DNA of 64,000 bases from the NCBI RefSeq assembly GCF_026914185.1, contig NC_070568.1, positions 1,364,001-1,428,000 of the forward strand. Direction: 5' to 3'. The notes beneath the pieces were generated by a model. That model worked only from the letters and a program-made list of their open reading frames with translations. It made no database searches and was not told the DNA's origin. A program made the translations under genes and the position numbers. Shown one piece after another: positions 11,508 to 24,347 of the stretch; position 1 is the stretch's first letter, and each line of letters begins with the position of its first letter. Source of the stretch: Puccinia triticina. Its lineage: Eukaryota; Basidiomycota; Pucciniomycetes; Pucciniales; Pucciniaceae.

Positions 11508-14500
11508 TTATTCGATTTTAGAGCAGCTAAAAAAATATTCGGAATGTACCAGTCGAAAATAGTTAGTTCCAGTCACCGTTGGTTTATTGCTTCCATTAGA
11601 AAAAGCATCACAAACCCATTCCCAAGTTTTTTTCAGCCACGTTCTGGGCAATTTCTCACGTGATTTATAGTATGCGTCCATATGATCGAGCTCCTTCGTA
11701 CTGCCTACCAGATCCATCTCGGGGAGGCTTACAAACTTGCAGCGCTTTGTGAGTTTCCAATAAAGGAACAACAAAAGGTATATTACGATTGTGATATAGT
11801 TCGTGATGAAGTTGGAGGTTGACCTATGCCAATGGGTACCAGAATGGATGTCAAGAGTTATCGTGAGAGGAGAGTGCTGACACTTTTGTGAGGGCGCGGA
11901 AAAGTTGACCAGAAACTAAGGTTCCGATCCGGTGCCCCGGAGCCGGATATCACCCATCCCGCACCCTGACCCTGGTCTTATCCGGAATCCGGCCGGATTT
12001 TCCCGGATCTGAAAGCAAGGGGCATTTCCCAAAAAAAGTACCAATTTGATCGGGTATGCCGGGGATTCCCCGGTAGGGTGCCCGATTCATGCGGGTTTAA
12101 CGGGTATTCCCCGAGAAAAGACCTTATTTTCGGGTGGGTTTACCCGCATAAATCTCGCTTTTGGAGCGCTGTTCACTATCCGACCGGATTCCGGATCCCT
12201 TGAGCTCAATCCCGAACCCTGATCTGGCGTGCGGGGTTTCCGGATTTCTCCGGATCTGCGGGGTCCGGATCGGAACCTTACCAGAAACCCACCAATTACC
12301 CTGAAGGAAAACTTCAAATCCGCTGAACAGGATTACCAAGACTATCATGCATAAGCCGAAGTATGAAAGGTATGGTTGAAAAGGCGATTTGTAGGGTATC
12401 TTGTTCCGGTCAATACCATGGTACTTCATTCCTTGATAAAAATGGAGGTATGACTACAAGATCGCCGGTACATAAATCCTCATTAGTGAAGGCTGATGCG
12501 CTGAGTAGACTGAATTTCGAACTTCTTACCACCAAGACAGACAGCCAAGTAACCAGTCCGGTCACGGCAGACATTCTAGTGAGCCAGTGAAAGACGGTTG
12601 CACCACTGTTGTTGAGCCTCAAAAACGCCAGGAGTCCACCAGCCGCTGGTGGGATGAGCGCAAAGATAGGTAGGCCTGATTTAGTACATTTGCTGAACAC
12701 AGAAGGTGCCATCCCCCGACATGCCAGCCCATGGAGGATTCGACTACCGCAGTCTGAGACATAAAAGATAGCTCGGATGTCAGATAAAGTCCAACGAGCC
12801 TCCTTGCCACGCTCGCTCGAGCTCACACAAACCCGTGTTACCAGTCGAATAAGCGGCAAGCAATATTACCGCATTGACGATATCAGGTAAAATAGAAATA
12901 CCCCCATTGTTAATTGCAATGACAAAGGGGGAAGCCTGGCTAGTTCCATGACCTTTGACAGAGGCTAATCGGGGAGAATTGGAAGGGACCAGCAGTCCGG
13001 CGACAGTAACTCCACCGATGTAAAATATTAAGATCCTGGGGAACAAAGAATTTGCGAGGCAGAGGAAATTGTTAAAAGACTTTCCATTCTCTTTCTCTCG
13101 GGCAAGGAATGGCGTGTACCTAAAGAAAACTCTCTTGATGGCCTTAGGTATGGTCTTGCGAGGGTTCTCAGCTTCACCAGCTATGATAGCTACCGACTCA
13201 ACCCCCTGGTAGCTGTAACTGTAAAACGAAGATAACAAGACTTCGGGTTATTCTTCTATTTGAATGGCCTGGAAGAGTGAGCTAGATAGCATACGCTGCT
13301 TGAATAAACACTGTCCAAACTCCCAGAAATCTGCCAACCGGTCCGAGTACCCCGTGAAACTGGACAAACGGACCAGGATCTCGCCAATATCTTTATCGAG
13401 TCACACAGACCTTAAACATGAATAAAACTGCCCAGAACCTGGAGGTAACTTCTTAGACCTCACCGTAACCCAATGCGATCGTGCGTTGGTCCACCGCCTA
13501 GGGAATGAAACAAATCAGGTTTCCAAGCGAAATGAGACTACCGGGTCATTTGTGCAATATTGATAAAGTATCACACCTAAATCTAGGATAATTCCAAGTA
13601 TGACCAAAATCATGATGACCATCAACTTAATGGCGGCTTGATAGGAGAATGACGTCATTCAGGTGTTTGCTAGGAGACCGAGCCGGTATCGTCATTTTAT
13701 GAAGATGTTTCGAACTCACAAAAGACGAATTCAGCCTTCATATTTGTTCAAAGTGCGGGTCAGGGGCAAGTAATTAGTGGGCTTAACAAATTTGTTTGAG
13801 GATGAGCAATTGGACTTACTTCACCATACCATCTCACGCCTGTAAGGTTGATTGCACATATGGTCACCAGAAACTGCAAACAACCAAGTATAAAACAGAT
13901 TGGCTCAAATACTGAATCCAAGCATATTGTGTTAAATACCAACGATTGTAATATAAACCCAGGAGGGCGTCGTAGCATCCCAGTACTCTACCACAATCGC
14001 TGCCGCTAGATACGAACCAGAGGTTCAACTTCAGATTAGATGAGAATATTTCACTTGAGAGAACGGTCTGAATGATTTCCAAGATGAATTCATTAGTCCA
14101 ACATACCGGTTATTTCGGCAGCAAGTGAGATAGGACTCGCTAAACTGGACGTAGAAAAGATGAGGATCAATTGAAGAGAATCAGGATCCACGAGCTTTCT
14201 ACATTCAACATAACAGACAACTCATACCACATGTTCACGCCGACTTCGTCGAATTTGAGGTCAGGAATCAAACCAGCACTGTTAATATTAAGACTTATGG
14301 TGATTGCCAAAAAGAAACTAGAATTGAAGTAACATTTAATACCTGCAAAACCCATGGCAGGGTCAAAGAATCGTTCGGCATAATGGGGAATCGCGCCCGT
14401 CACTTCAATCATGCACGAGAACAATGCCAGCGTCAAATTCGATGGAAGAACTGCAGATTTATATGCAGTTCTTTTATTTTTGAGATTGTTTACCTGGAAA

Positions 14501-15074
14501 CATTGTCACCATTTCACCCTAATTAAACAGGAAAATAGCTTTCAATCAGCGTGCAAAAAAAATCCGGCCCTGGAAAATATCTTACCAGTGCGACCTGCAT
14601 ACTGAACACGACGGCCCCTGTATGTCAATGATAAAGTTAGATAGTGGTTACAATGAGCTAATAAAGGCCTTCCTCGTAAGAATGTTGGAAACAGATTGAA
14701 GCCATTTACCCATCAGGACATAGCCGAGAAGAGTACCAACAGGGCCTGCTTGACGAATCGCCTGGCCACTTCCTAAAAATAATCCCGTGCCAATCGTACC
14801 TAGAAACATTGAGGTTATGAGATCCATCAGTGACTCAGACTACTGCGGACAAGATAAGTGCTGCTGTGCACTTACCCGCCATCGCAATCATCGAAATATG
14901 GCGTTGCTTGAGCTTCCTGTGAACTTGGGTTGATGCGTCGGCTGAGCTATTTATCGAAGCATCCTTTACTTTTTCGTCGCTATGAAAAATATCTATGTTT
15001 ACGGCTGAACCGTCGCAAGGTTTGCTCGTACCAGACTGGCTTTGGGTATCATTCTGGAGTGGTTTCGAAGCCAT
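11508..15074 (-). CDS. Amino-acid permease (AAP/YAT-type, 12 TM)
   Basis: An intron-rich gene starting MASKPLQND at 15074. Checked exons include 15074-14876, 14799-14710 (TIGTGLFLGSGQAIRQAGP), 14617-14586, 14518-14494 (GEMVTMFP) and one from 14402 (VTGAIPHYAERFFDPAMGFA). Further blocks are YWDATTPSWVY, INLTGVRWYGE, LVILGIILDLGGGP, YWRDPGPFVQF, GEAENPRKTIPKAI and KYHGIDRNKIPYKSPFQPY. The last exon, 11823-11508, holds FITNYITIVIYLLLFLYWK. The TIGTGLFLGSG and GEAENPRKTIPKAI motifs are diagnostic of fungal proton-coupled amino-acid permeases, expected in the plasma membrane. Intron 12292-11824 is 469 bp because it contains a MITE. I could not resolve the splice borders between about 14343 and 14110. 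Otherwise the gene looks intact. Confidence 0.88.
11917..12279. mobile_element. MITE in permease intron, 9-bp target duplication
   Basis: Inverted ends AAGGTTCCGATCCGG (left) and its mirror (right) are flanked by identical ACCAGAAAC at 11908-11916 and 12280-12288. A 9-bp duplication fits Mutator-like elements. The GC-rich, CCGGAT-rich interior has no coding capacity. It lies wholly inside intron 12292-11824 of the permease. Confidence 0.8.
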
Positions 15075-16713
15075 TATGGTCTGATTAATAAAAGTAATTA
15101 CCAGCTCCTACACCGAAGGAAGGGCTCAACGAAGTCGAGACTCGAGAGGAAGCGATGTGGGGTCCGAGGCACACTCTATTTATTTAAGCCGGTGGGATGT
15201 CTGTGAAACTGCGCTTTTGGATGTTTGTCTATCTATTTATCATTCATGTTAACGATCACAGGTATACATACTCTTGCAGATAGGAAAGGACAGGTGTAGT
15301 GGTAAACATGTACTAGGCTGTACTTGAAAATGGATCCGAAGACTGCATGATAATCCCAAGGATCTTTAGCGCTGTTAAGTTTTTATGCTACTACGGTCTT
15401 GATCAGTCAATGTCTGGCCCTTGGATATATTTTCCCCGAGACCCAGAGGTACGATCGGCCGTGTGTAAGTCACACTTTCCCAATTGGCGACATGAGAAAA
15501 GCAATGAGAAAAAAACAGGACTCACGGATGAGCAACACTGGTCTTCCGAGACCCTCACGTACTTCTCACCCGGTTCCCCCAGGGTAGGAGAGACTAAAGC
15601 CGCATAGACGGCTCAAACCGGCCATCGAAGGCTACAGACCCCCCTCGATGGCCGGGCCCGGTACTGGCCAGTCATTGAGAGAAACGCACTCCACTGCCAA
15701 TTGTCCGCGCAGCTCAGACATCGAGAGGTGTACCCCTCGATGGCCGGGACAGTGGGCACAGTAGTACGTCGGGCCCATGCTGGCCATCGAGGCGAGTGTT
15801 TAACTCCTCTCCGTGGCCGGTACTGACCAGCCATCAAATCGATGGCTGTTTTCCCATTTTTACCCGCAGCCAGTTCGAACTTCCAATCTCCTTATCATCA
15901 CCTTCTCTGTTCGCTTCAACTTGTCTGATCATATTCATGGCTGGTTCCCCTGCTGGCACACAGGAGTTTGCCGGGTCCCGCAAGTAAACGTGGCCTTTGG
16001 ATTAAACCGATCGGCCATCTGCAAGGTTAGGAGAGTGGAGCGAAATTTTATGAAAGATGTTTGGAGGATCAGGCCGTCTGGGCACTACCCCCAAGAAAAC
16101 TCGGAGTTGCCTTGTTGAACCAGTCATAATGGCTTATTTGCGAGTAAGTCATTTATGACGCAAATATGTACTTGTTATGTGCTCAAGTGGCAAGTGTTTC
16201 TATCTGCACCCAGTTTAGCATTCTACCAATTATTTTTGTTTTTGTTTCACTGATTTATTTATCAGTGTTTGGGGATAATAAAGAATACAAGCGGGATGGA
16301 TAACTTGTCAGGCAGTTATATGTATGGGTGAATGTGAAAGTATGTACTGTGTTTGATGAGAAAAGAGCTGGCTCTGCCTCTAAGACTATGAACAGTAGTG
16401 ACCTTACAACAACTGATGGGATCACAATGTATACACATTTACAACATTTTTTATCGACGTTTTTGACATGTTTCATTTTTGATTTGCTGGGCGGGTGCGT
16501 GGTTGCGTGGGATGGCTTGCTGATGACGATGGAAAAGAAATTGCTGGGAGGAGACGACTGCTATATCGAAAGAAAATATGTATCTGAAATCGAAGAACGA
16601 AAAAGTGAGGCAGGAGGGAATGATAGATGAACAAAGAATAACGATAAAAATGATGAGGAGTCCGATCACGAATAAGCTGCCCGATTATGGTCATAGGGAA
16701 GGCATAGGTGGAT
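15075..16713. other. Intergenic region between permease and SH3 gene
   Basis: Divergent upstream region of the permease followed by a palindromic repeat cluster (15610-15845) and AT-rich sequence. Short open frames near 15796-16118 have no recognisable domain, and no gene is called. Confidence 0.45.
15610..15845. repeat. GC-rich repeats with inverted CCATCGAGG words
   Basis: Several copies of CCTCGATGGCCGG-like words occur in both orientations with GGTACTGGCC-like partners, giving overlapping hairpins over about 235 bp. Confidence 0.6.
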
Positions 16714-18542
16714 TTATTTGGGATGGGCGGCAGTCTTGTCGAAGTGGACGTGTGGGGAGGACGTGGGGTCGCCTAGGGCATCGTCCAGCTCAAGGAAGAG
16801 CTGAGCATTGCGGCCGATGAACAGGCTGCTGACGCGCTGCTGGGCTTCGAGCCTGTTGTTCGAGCGTGGAGGGAGGGGGAACTTCTCGAAGATGCTCGAG
16901 CTGAGCGGACTCAAGGAGGGGTTCGAACTGATTGTCCGGAAGGCTTTGCGACTCTGTTCGTCGGCTTCATCGTACGATGTCCGGTGGCTCGCCCGCTCAT
17001 TCGTAGCTGAGCTTGCCTCCGGTCCCTTCTGGAATTCGACCGGCTGCGCCCCCACACAATCTCGCGGAAATACTCCTTTCGCCAGTTGCCCCGCTTCGTA
17101 ACGGTCGATGTCCAAGTTTTGGCCTAAGCACCAGCCGTCGTCGTAGTAAAATGCAACCTCAATTCTATCTCCCACCTGCAACAACATTGAAAGGAAAAAA
17201 TAACAAAAATAATCAGCCTTCTTCGATACACTCACTCATCACAGGAGAAAAATGAAGAAATACTGACATGGAGGACGAGCTCATCAGCTAATGCAGCTTG
17301 GTACGTCCTTTCAACAAGAAAAATCTTTCCCTTCATTTCTGGCCCCTTGCAGCGATAATCCAGGGGAGTTTGATCATTAAACTGCGCGAGAGGGGAGATC
17401 AATTTCAAGTTGGGGAGAGGATTGGGCTGGGATTGAGGAGGCTCGATAGTGAGTGAAGATGCAGAAGCGGAGGGGGACTTTGGTGGAGGGTAAGGGAGGT
17501 TGGGCTGATTATAGATGTCGGCTCTAGGAAAGTTAACTGGCTTCTCGCTGAGCACCTGGAGACGGTCGAAGGAGATGCTGGCGTGGCCGGTCCCGCCGAA
17601 GATCGGCTCGCTGTCAGTATCCGACATGTTTTCTTCCGACTTTTTGAACGGGCCTGTGATGTGGAGCTTGTCAACCTTACGAGGGCTGCTCAACTGGTGG
17701 TGGCGCCGCTTTTGCAACCAGCGTACAAAGTATCCAAGCACAAAGATCGCGCTTACGATCCCCCCTGCCAAGAGCACCTTCTGGCCCGTCGACATCCCAT
17801 GTCGCTGATTTTGTGAACTCTCAACACCAGATGGCTGCGCGAGAGACTGTGAGGCTGACGAGTTTTGATGAACATTCTGGGGAATCGAGGACGCCTGGGA
17901 TGCACTTGGTGGTGCTGTTGATAGATGAGATGCTACTGGCGATGGGGCGAGGTTTCCAGCTTGAACAGTAGAGTTGCCAGCGGTTCTTTGAGATGTAGCT
18001 GCGGCAAAGACCATCGGATAAAGTCAATCGCTGAACAGTTTGTCTGAATTATTTTATTTTGAATGAGTATGCATACCTTGTGGAGAGACTGGTGAGGTGA
18101 CATTCTTGCTGTGGGCCACTGTAGATACGGCTGGAGAAGCCGGGAGTGGAATCGGTAGAGGACTAGGTTGAGTCTTTGGAGGTAAAGGTGCCGGGGGTTT
18201 TGGTTGTGCGGTGATGTGAGTCGGAACATCTTGCGCAGGCGCCGGCTGGCTCTGCCTCGACGGGGTCGGATTGGAAGGAGATTCCGCAGCCAGCCTGGTA
18301 GACATCTGGTTCTGCCGGGAGATTTCCCGTTGGCGCTCGACGGCTTGATGGTGCTTGAATTGCTCGAGCTGGGCACGTTGCTGGTGGTCGAATTGCTCAA
18401 GCGCCGTCAAAGTTTCCGCGCCAGATGGGGCCGGGTTCGGTTGAGCGGATGCCGGGAGGTTCCGGGACAAAAGCCGGGCAAGCTCGCTGTTTATCGAGTG
18501 GTAACGACGAAACATGGACTCGCTTGGGTCAATGGGTATCAC
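16714..18542 (-). CDS. Single-pass membrane protein with C-terminal SH3 domain
   Basis: Three exons (18542-18077, 17998-17268, 17175-16714) join in frame to 552 residues; the introns are 78 and 92 bp. Residues 1-225 are Pro/Ser/Gln-rich with a short charged helix (LEQFDHQQRAQLEQFKHH) and no signal peptide. A transmembrane segment (about 229-248, VLLAGGIVSAIFVLGYFV) is followed by WLQKRRHH, placing the C-terminus in the cytosol. Residues about 385-445 form an SH3 domain (ADELVLHVGDRIEV, YYDDGWCLGQN, GVFPRDCV). The tail is Ser-rich. The layout resembles fungal Fus1-like proteins that gather signalling or cell-fusion partners at the membrane; that role is inference. Start chosen as the first ATG of the open frame. 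Confidence 0.8.
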
Positions 18543-19554
18543 TTTTATTATGACGGATTGGGGTATATGGAATCAATGACTCGTGGTTCCGACGGACACC
18601 GCGCTTCAACAATTCATTCCGTAGGTGTGGGTGTAGGTTCTGAGTTTTTCTTTTTTGTTAGAGCCGTGCGGAGTCGATTGAAACCTTCAACTTGTGGGCT
18701 GGTGGCGAGGTAATTTGAATTTTTGAGGGGGATGAAGGTGAAGTGGCAAGGAAGGGGGAATGCGCTAGGATTTGAGGAGATACAGCTGGGCAGGGTCTAG
18801 AGAAAGGTGTGGGGTATCAACGCAAAGAATTGGTTGTTGGACTTTTGTACAGGAAACAAGATACAATGATCGACTGGGAGACTTGGAAGGGGTGGAGGTT
18901 TGAGGCTTAGTAGGGGTCTTTCAAGTTCCGAGGCAGGTGATCTCCTAGAAGGACAGGTTCTGATATTCCTCCTGGATCCGTCTAATTAGGGTAGCAACGG
19001 GATGTTCTTGGGCGCGGAATCGATGGAAGACGGCAACTGGCCCGGCTGATACGCGTGGAAGGACATCAAATGTGTATCGGGCCAACCCGGATCAATCCAA
19101 GCTGCAGCACCAATGCATTAACACAGAGGAATCCGACCAAAGTCGAAATGGTCCAGCTTGTCAGCACCTGGCCCGGACAGCCTTGCCGGGAAGACCTCGG
19201 TGCTCAAGCCAGGCAGGCGGAAAGACTTGTGAAGAGGAATTGCGATCACACGAAGTGAAAGGATGTAAGACCCCATCCAATGAAGGCTGAGTGCAGGCAA
19301 GCAAGAATGATCAGAGCACGGAAATCCCGTTTCTAGTAGGCTATCCGCAAAGATGTCTAATCCCTCGCTGAAAACCAAGCGGGCGATTGAAGGCAAAAAT
19401 GTCACCGATTGAGTGCAGGTGTCACTCCTTTAATGTCTTGGTCCAGTTTCTGAAGAAGACAAATGCATCGACTCATACAAATGTACAAGGTACTCCACCT
19501 CCTCCACCATCCAAACACTAGTCAAGTTGATGAAGATGTTTCTGTGGGGTCGAT
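18543..19554. other. Intergenic region upstream of the SH3 gene
   Basis: Nothing recognisable is found. Short frames at 19055-19405 on both strands are mutually overlapping and lack domains. Confidence 0.45.
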
Positions 19555-20257
19555 TTACATAAGAAACTCCGGTTCATCGGGGTAATCCCCAGCATTTGCC
19601 TGACCGGGTCCCTCCAAAACAGTCGCCGAAATAAGTTCGATTCTCGACCCCATTGACGCGGCACGAGGTTCTGGATCAGCTGATTCCATGATCAGTATGT
19701 TACGAACAGACGTCATCTGGTGACGTTGGTCTTCAGTCGATGAAGTGATGCTTCCTGCGCGGAAGGAAACACATGCATACATCCATGTATGCGCTCGCCG
19801 CTGATGAGTGTTTGAGGTTTCTTCCCTTCGCTGCGACTCTCGTGGACTTCTCCCTTCGCATCGCAACGCCGGAACCACATAGGGGAGGACCTTCGAAACA
19901 CAAGCGGTCGGCTGACTGATTGCGGGAACCTTCCGCAAATCAAGAGCCACACGCAAGAAACGAGACTCGAACTTCGAAGGAGGGAGACTGAGAGAAGGCA
20001 AGGAAGAATTAACTTCATGTACATACTAACCTGGAATCCATGTGTAGACCTTAACCTTATGAAGCTTATCTGCTTGCTATCACCTTGCCAACTGTAGAAA
20101 TTTTTGGGCCAAAATCCCGCCCTATCAATCTGAGACTTGTGTTTGTGCCTAGCGGTGTAGTGAAGTGAGCGACTTGGGTGCCGAGGGTGTGCATTGCCTC
20201 CCCATAAACGTTGACGTAAATTTTCGCGGTGAAACCAATAACTACCTGTGTGGGCAA
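19555..20257 (-). CDS. Possible small spliced gene, function unknown
   Basis: A coding-like exon reads VVIGFTAKIYVNVYGEAMHT after a good acceptor (CACACAG near 20244). Candidate junctions follow near 20083 (GGCAAG/GTGATA) and 20031 (ATTCCAG/GTTAGT), and an acceptor (TTCTCTCAG near 19994) precedes a longer frame ending at 19555. I do not recognise a family and could not settle the phase of the last junction or the true start, so the coordinates are provisional. It lies head-to-head with the gene starting at 20678, so the two could share a promoter region. Confidence 0.3.
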
Positions 20258-20677
20258 TAATCGGTCAGTATTTTCCTTTCAAATTACAATGGGGCTGGAC
20301 TCTGTTAGGTAGCCTGTATGTTTGTTCTCATGTGCTTGAGATTGGCGTCATCCTGCGTCATCTAATCAGACTTGAAACGCGAACGTTTAACCCTTCGTCG
20401 ATCAACCTTACAGCTTCTGCGATTTCCGAAGTAAGACCAAAGTTTATGCCTTAGCCCCAACGTGTGTCGTTGTTCGGTTCCATCGAGGCCTCATTTTTGA
20501 TCCGGTCAATGTCTGAAAAACTATCCATTCTGTAAGCATGGCCTCCCGTTCCCTTTGACTTGTTCCTCCTACCCATTCCCCGCCAGGTCATTTTTCCTCT
20601 TTCTTTCGTCAGGCGACCAACAATATTTATTTTTTTCCGAGGATTTCGCAAGATCGTTTTTCTAGTGGCTGGGGACC

Positions 20678-23600
20678 ATGCCTTCATCCAGTGGATGGTC
20701 ATCATTTTTCCATGTCGGCGCCAAAACCTGGTTAGTTTGATGCGCATATCCTTGTGGCGTTCCCTTTTGTCGAGGAACTCACGGACACAATCGTTTTCAC
20801 AGGAGACCGAAGACTGCCGACCAAAGTTATCTCGAATTGGAGAGAAAAAAGTTTGCCGAGGAAGCCGAGCGAAGAGAAGCAGAAGTTAAGCAGAAAATCG
20901 AGATGGTAAAACTCCACTTCTCTTTTCTATTTGATTTTAGATCTCATCCCTGCACCTCGCCAATGCTAATGAACAAGCGACCTTTCTCTTCTTATCCACT
21001 CAGCTCGATGAGGTTCGCAAGCTGGAGGCGAAGACTCAAGCTCTCAATGAGATGGCACTATCGGTCTGTGCTTTATCGTTATTCACCCCTCTGAGCATCT
21101 TTTAGTTGATATTTTACTCAACTGCTGCTTTCTCGCTGCAGGCTGAGATTCAAACAAAGGTTTGTCTTCCTTCATTCGATACTGCGCAGGTGCATCTGCT
21201 GAACGCCTCCTCCACTTGCAGGAGCATGAGCTGGCGATGCGCGAACGCCAAATGGCTGAATCTAAACAGATCGAATTGGCTAAACTGGAGTTAGCAAAAC
21301 GTATGGGCAAAGAATCCTTGAACGAGGCGGATTTTGTTCGAATCAGAAGAGAACGGATGAAAGCTGAGCTTTTAACCCAACAGTCACGCGTAAGTAATAA
21401 CTCTGCATCCTGATCCCCTCATATTTTGGCAACCATTCGTGTGAGACTGAATCCCTTCATCTGTCATTTTATAACTTGCTAGGATCATGCTCTCCGGGAA
21501 TTGGACCGTGTCGGTGGTCAATCTGAAATCGATGAACGGATGGCCGCGCATATGCCCCAGCCCCCTCCGTTTATGTCCCTGGGGGACACACCCATGGCCG
21601 GCCCCATCCCAATGCCGGGATCCATGTCGACGGCTGGACCCATGTCGATACATAATCACATGCCGATGTCTGGTCCCATGTCAATGCCTAGCCATATGTT
21701 CATGCCGGAACCTATGTCGATGCCTGGGCATATGTACATGCCCCCTTCAGGTCCACAGCCAAATTTCGATTATCACGGAGGTATGCCCATGGGATCACAA
21801 GCCCGATTGCGCGGCAGGGCAGAAAGTTTTTCAGCTTATCCTACTGACATGGGCCGAGGTCAATGGGGACCACACATTAATATTTTACCCGAACGTGGCC
21901 TTCGTCTCTCTGATCACCCTGATCATCAGCGGATGCACTTTTCAAGCCGCGACCCTGGGGATTATCCTGATTCGATGGCTTTGCAAATGTCTTTACGGGC
22001 TCAGGCTGAACTGTTATGCAGGAAGAAGCTCGCAAATTTGGATGTTCAAGCAAGACGAAACAATTGGAATCTGCAAATTATACGTGACCTGAGAAAACGT
22101 GATCTGACGGATAAACTCAGACAACGCGGATTAGAACAGCGCCAAATTGAAGCTGAAGCTGCCAAACTAGCTGAACGAGATCGCCGCCTGGATGAAGCCC
22201 AGTTGCGTGCAGAACGTGATCGAGAATATCGGCTGATGCTGAAGGAGAAGGGCTTGCAAGAACGAGAAATCACCGACCAGCTAAGGAGAAGAGAAGTACA
22301 AGACCGACAGATTTTAGAAAAGGAGATGAAACGACTGGAGTGCGAAGCGTACCATCATGATGTGATGCTGGCCGAACGTGAGATTCGGGAAGCTCTCAAG
22401 GAAGGGAAGCCCCCTCCCCTGGGAATCGCTCGACCATCTGCAGAGACAATCAAGCGAGAAGGCTTGTTGGAGGACATGTTCACTGAATTCGGAAAGTTAA
22501 ATCCTCGCCTGCAACAGGAAATCATTGACATGGAAGCTCACTACAGGCCAAACAGCGGGCTCCGCTCACGAATGCCTAGTGTAGGCAGCCTCAATCATCA
22601 TCATCCGTCTCGGGCCCCCACGCCCCAAAGCCGAGAGCAAATTATCGAAGAAATGGAGAAACAATTGCGCCGAGAAGATCGTAGTCGAGCAAGCATGAGG
22701 CCGGGCTCCAAATCCAGTTTACGAGAGCATGGTCATGACATAATTTCTTTATCAAGGCATAATAGCGGACATAAAGGTAGCAGTAGTCCTGGCCCATCGC
22801 GACTCGGAAATCGGCCGCAATCTCGCTGCCTAGAAACAGATGGTCCTCCACTCAACCTTCCTCGACAGGATTTCGAAACTGAAGGTTCCGTGCAAACTTC
22901 AGGAAGCGGTGGCTCGGGCAATGATGCTTCCCTGGCCGCACGCCTTCATAGTGCAGCCTTAAACAGTGAAATCAACGGTGGTCGCAGATCTCGCGCCAGC
23001 AGTCGTGCAAGCCAAATGAATGACGACTTTTCTCTGCCCCGCCACCGCCATAATGTCGATCCCAGTCCTCTAAACCCGAACGTAGGAAGACGATCACGTG
23101 CTAGCACTGTCACTGAGCTAATGGAGTCGGAGGTCCTGCGAGGTGGCCCACCTCATGGAAGTTCAGACCATGGTTGCGGCTATAGATCCAGATCCAACAG
23201 CGCCGCGCAGTCCTGTGGAACAAGTCCTCAGTCCCGGATGATGAATGAACGTCAAATCAACGCAGCGCTTGGTCGTTCCCCATCCGGAAGTAACTCCGAT
23301 TTCGTTGCTCGTGAAGAATTTAGAACCCGTGATTCAAGACCATCATCCAGGGCCAACATGACAGGATCAAGCTACACCGACAACAGATATAACGGTTTGA
23401 CAGATGAAGCGTTATCTCAAATTCCTACTGACGCATTGAAGAGCTTACTGGAAAGTCATCAAGTCGATCGGTCGATGATCCCAAACGCTTCATCGAACCT
23501 TAAAAATATCCGACCGGAAGACATCGAGCAAATGTCACCCGAGCAAATTGAAGCATTATTCAGTCAGCAGCCAGCCGACCTCTATGCGGATATGAGTAAT

Positions 23601-24347
23601 TTGAATGTTGGAGAACGTCAATCCCATCCGGCAGATGGACGCCTGGCTAATGTTAGCAGGGGAGGTACGTCACCATCGAGCAGCCTTCTACGACAGTCTC
23701 CGATGGACCGTGGTCCGATTAGTTCGTCGAGATCGAGTAGCCGGGCAGGGATGACAGGTACTCATCAATCAGGTTTAGAGCGCCGGGACTCCAGGAATAA
23801 CAGTCATTCAACATCGCCTCTGAACCCGTCGAATCGTAGCTCACCTAGTAACCCCAAGTCATTGTATACAATTTCAGGCAGGCATGACATGTATGAAGGT
23901 CAAAATGATGGCGCAAGGACATCGCCCCAAGATGGCTATCATTATCAAGCCAAAGAAGATTCGGGTGATGACGACAGCTTCGTCATCACTGAAAAGCCCA
24001 ATCAGTCCGGGGCTAAAATCATCCAGGTTTTGGGCCACGTCGAAGCCAGCTCCAGGGATAACTCCAATCACTCCCAGCCGATTGATACTGATCAGGCGGG
24101 GCTCAATGACCGGGACGAGATGCATAAGGCAGTCAAAAATTTGATCGCTAAGGCTAGGTGAGTCATTCTCTTTCAGCTATTTCCAAGCAAACATTGTAGC
24201 TTTGATGAATGGACTACTGATAATTTGACATATAATAATTCTTATAGTCGAGAAGGGGCGAATGGAGTTGTTTGTCTCAGAGTGAACGATTTGCAGGATG
24301 GAAGTTATGTGGCTTCAGGCGATGCGGTCATCTTGGCTCATGATTAA
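20678..24347 (+). CDS. Large coiled-coil protein with C-terminal YbjQ-like domain
   Basis: Seven exons (20678-20730, 20803-20905, 21004-21063, 21142-21159, 21222-21389, 21483-24157, 24248-24347) join without frame breaks to 1058 residues. The start MPSSSGWSSFFHVGAKTW is the only nearby ATG whose phase fits the second exon. The N-terminus is an acidic/basic coiled coil (KKFAEEAERREAEVKQKIE), followed by a Met/Pro repeat tract (PMSMPSHMFMPEPMSMPGHM), a second charged coiled coil rich in Arg/Glu (about residues 315-440) and a long Ser/Arg/Asn-rich disordered stretch. The last 100 or so residues (AKIIQVLGHVEA ... REGANGVVCLRV ... SGDAVILAHD) match the YbjQ-like (DUF74/heavy-metal-binding) fold, also known from the C-terminus of animal C2CD5. 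Metal binding is not supported by visible ligands. A scaffold role is inferred. Exon 4 is only 18 nt. Confidence 0.82.

Noticed and set aside
14167..14436. Read-through frame INSAGLIPDLKFDEVGVNMW as part of the permease
   Set aside because: The expected next permease blocks (SPISLAAEITG, then AAIVVEYWD) occur further downstream in proper order, so most of this stretch is probably intron. The border is left open.
20712..20730. ATG at 20712 (MSAPKP) as start of the coiled-coil/YbjQ gene
   Set aside because: Its phase at the donor does not fit the next exon. The ATG at 20678 does.
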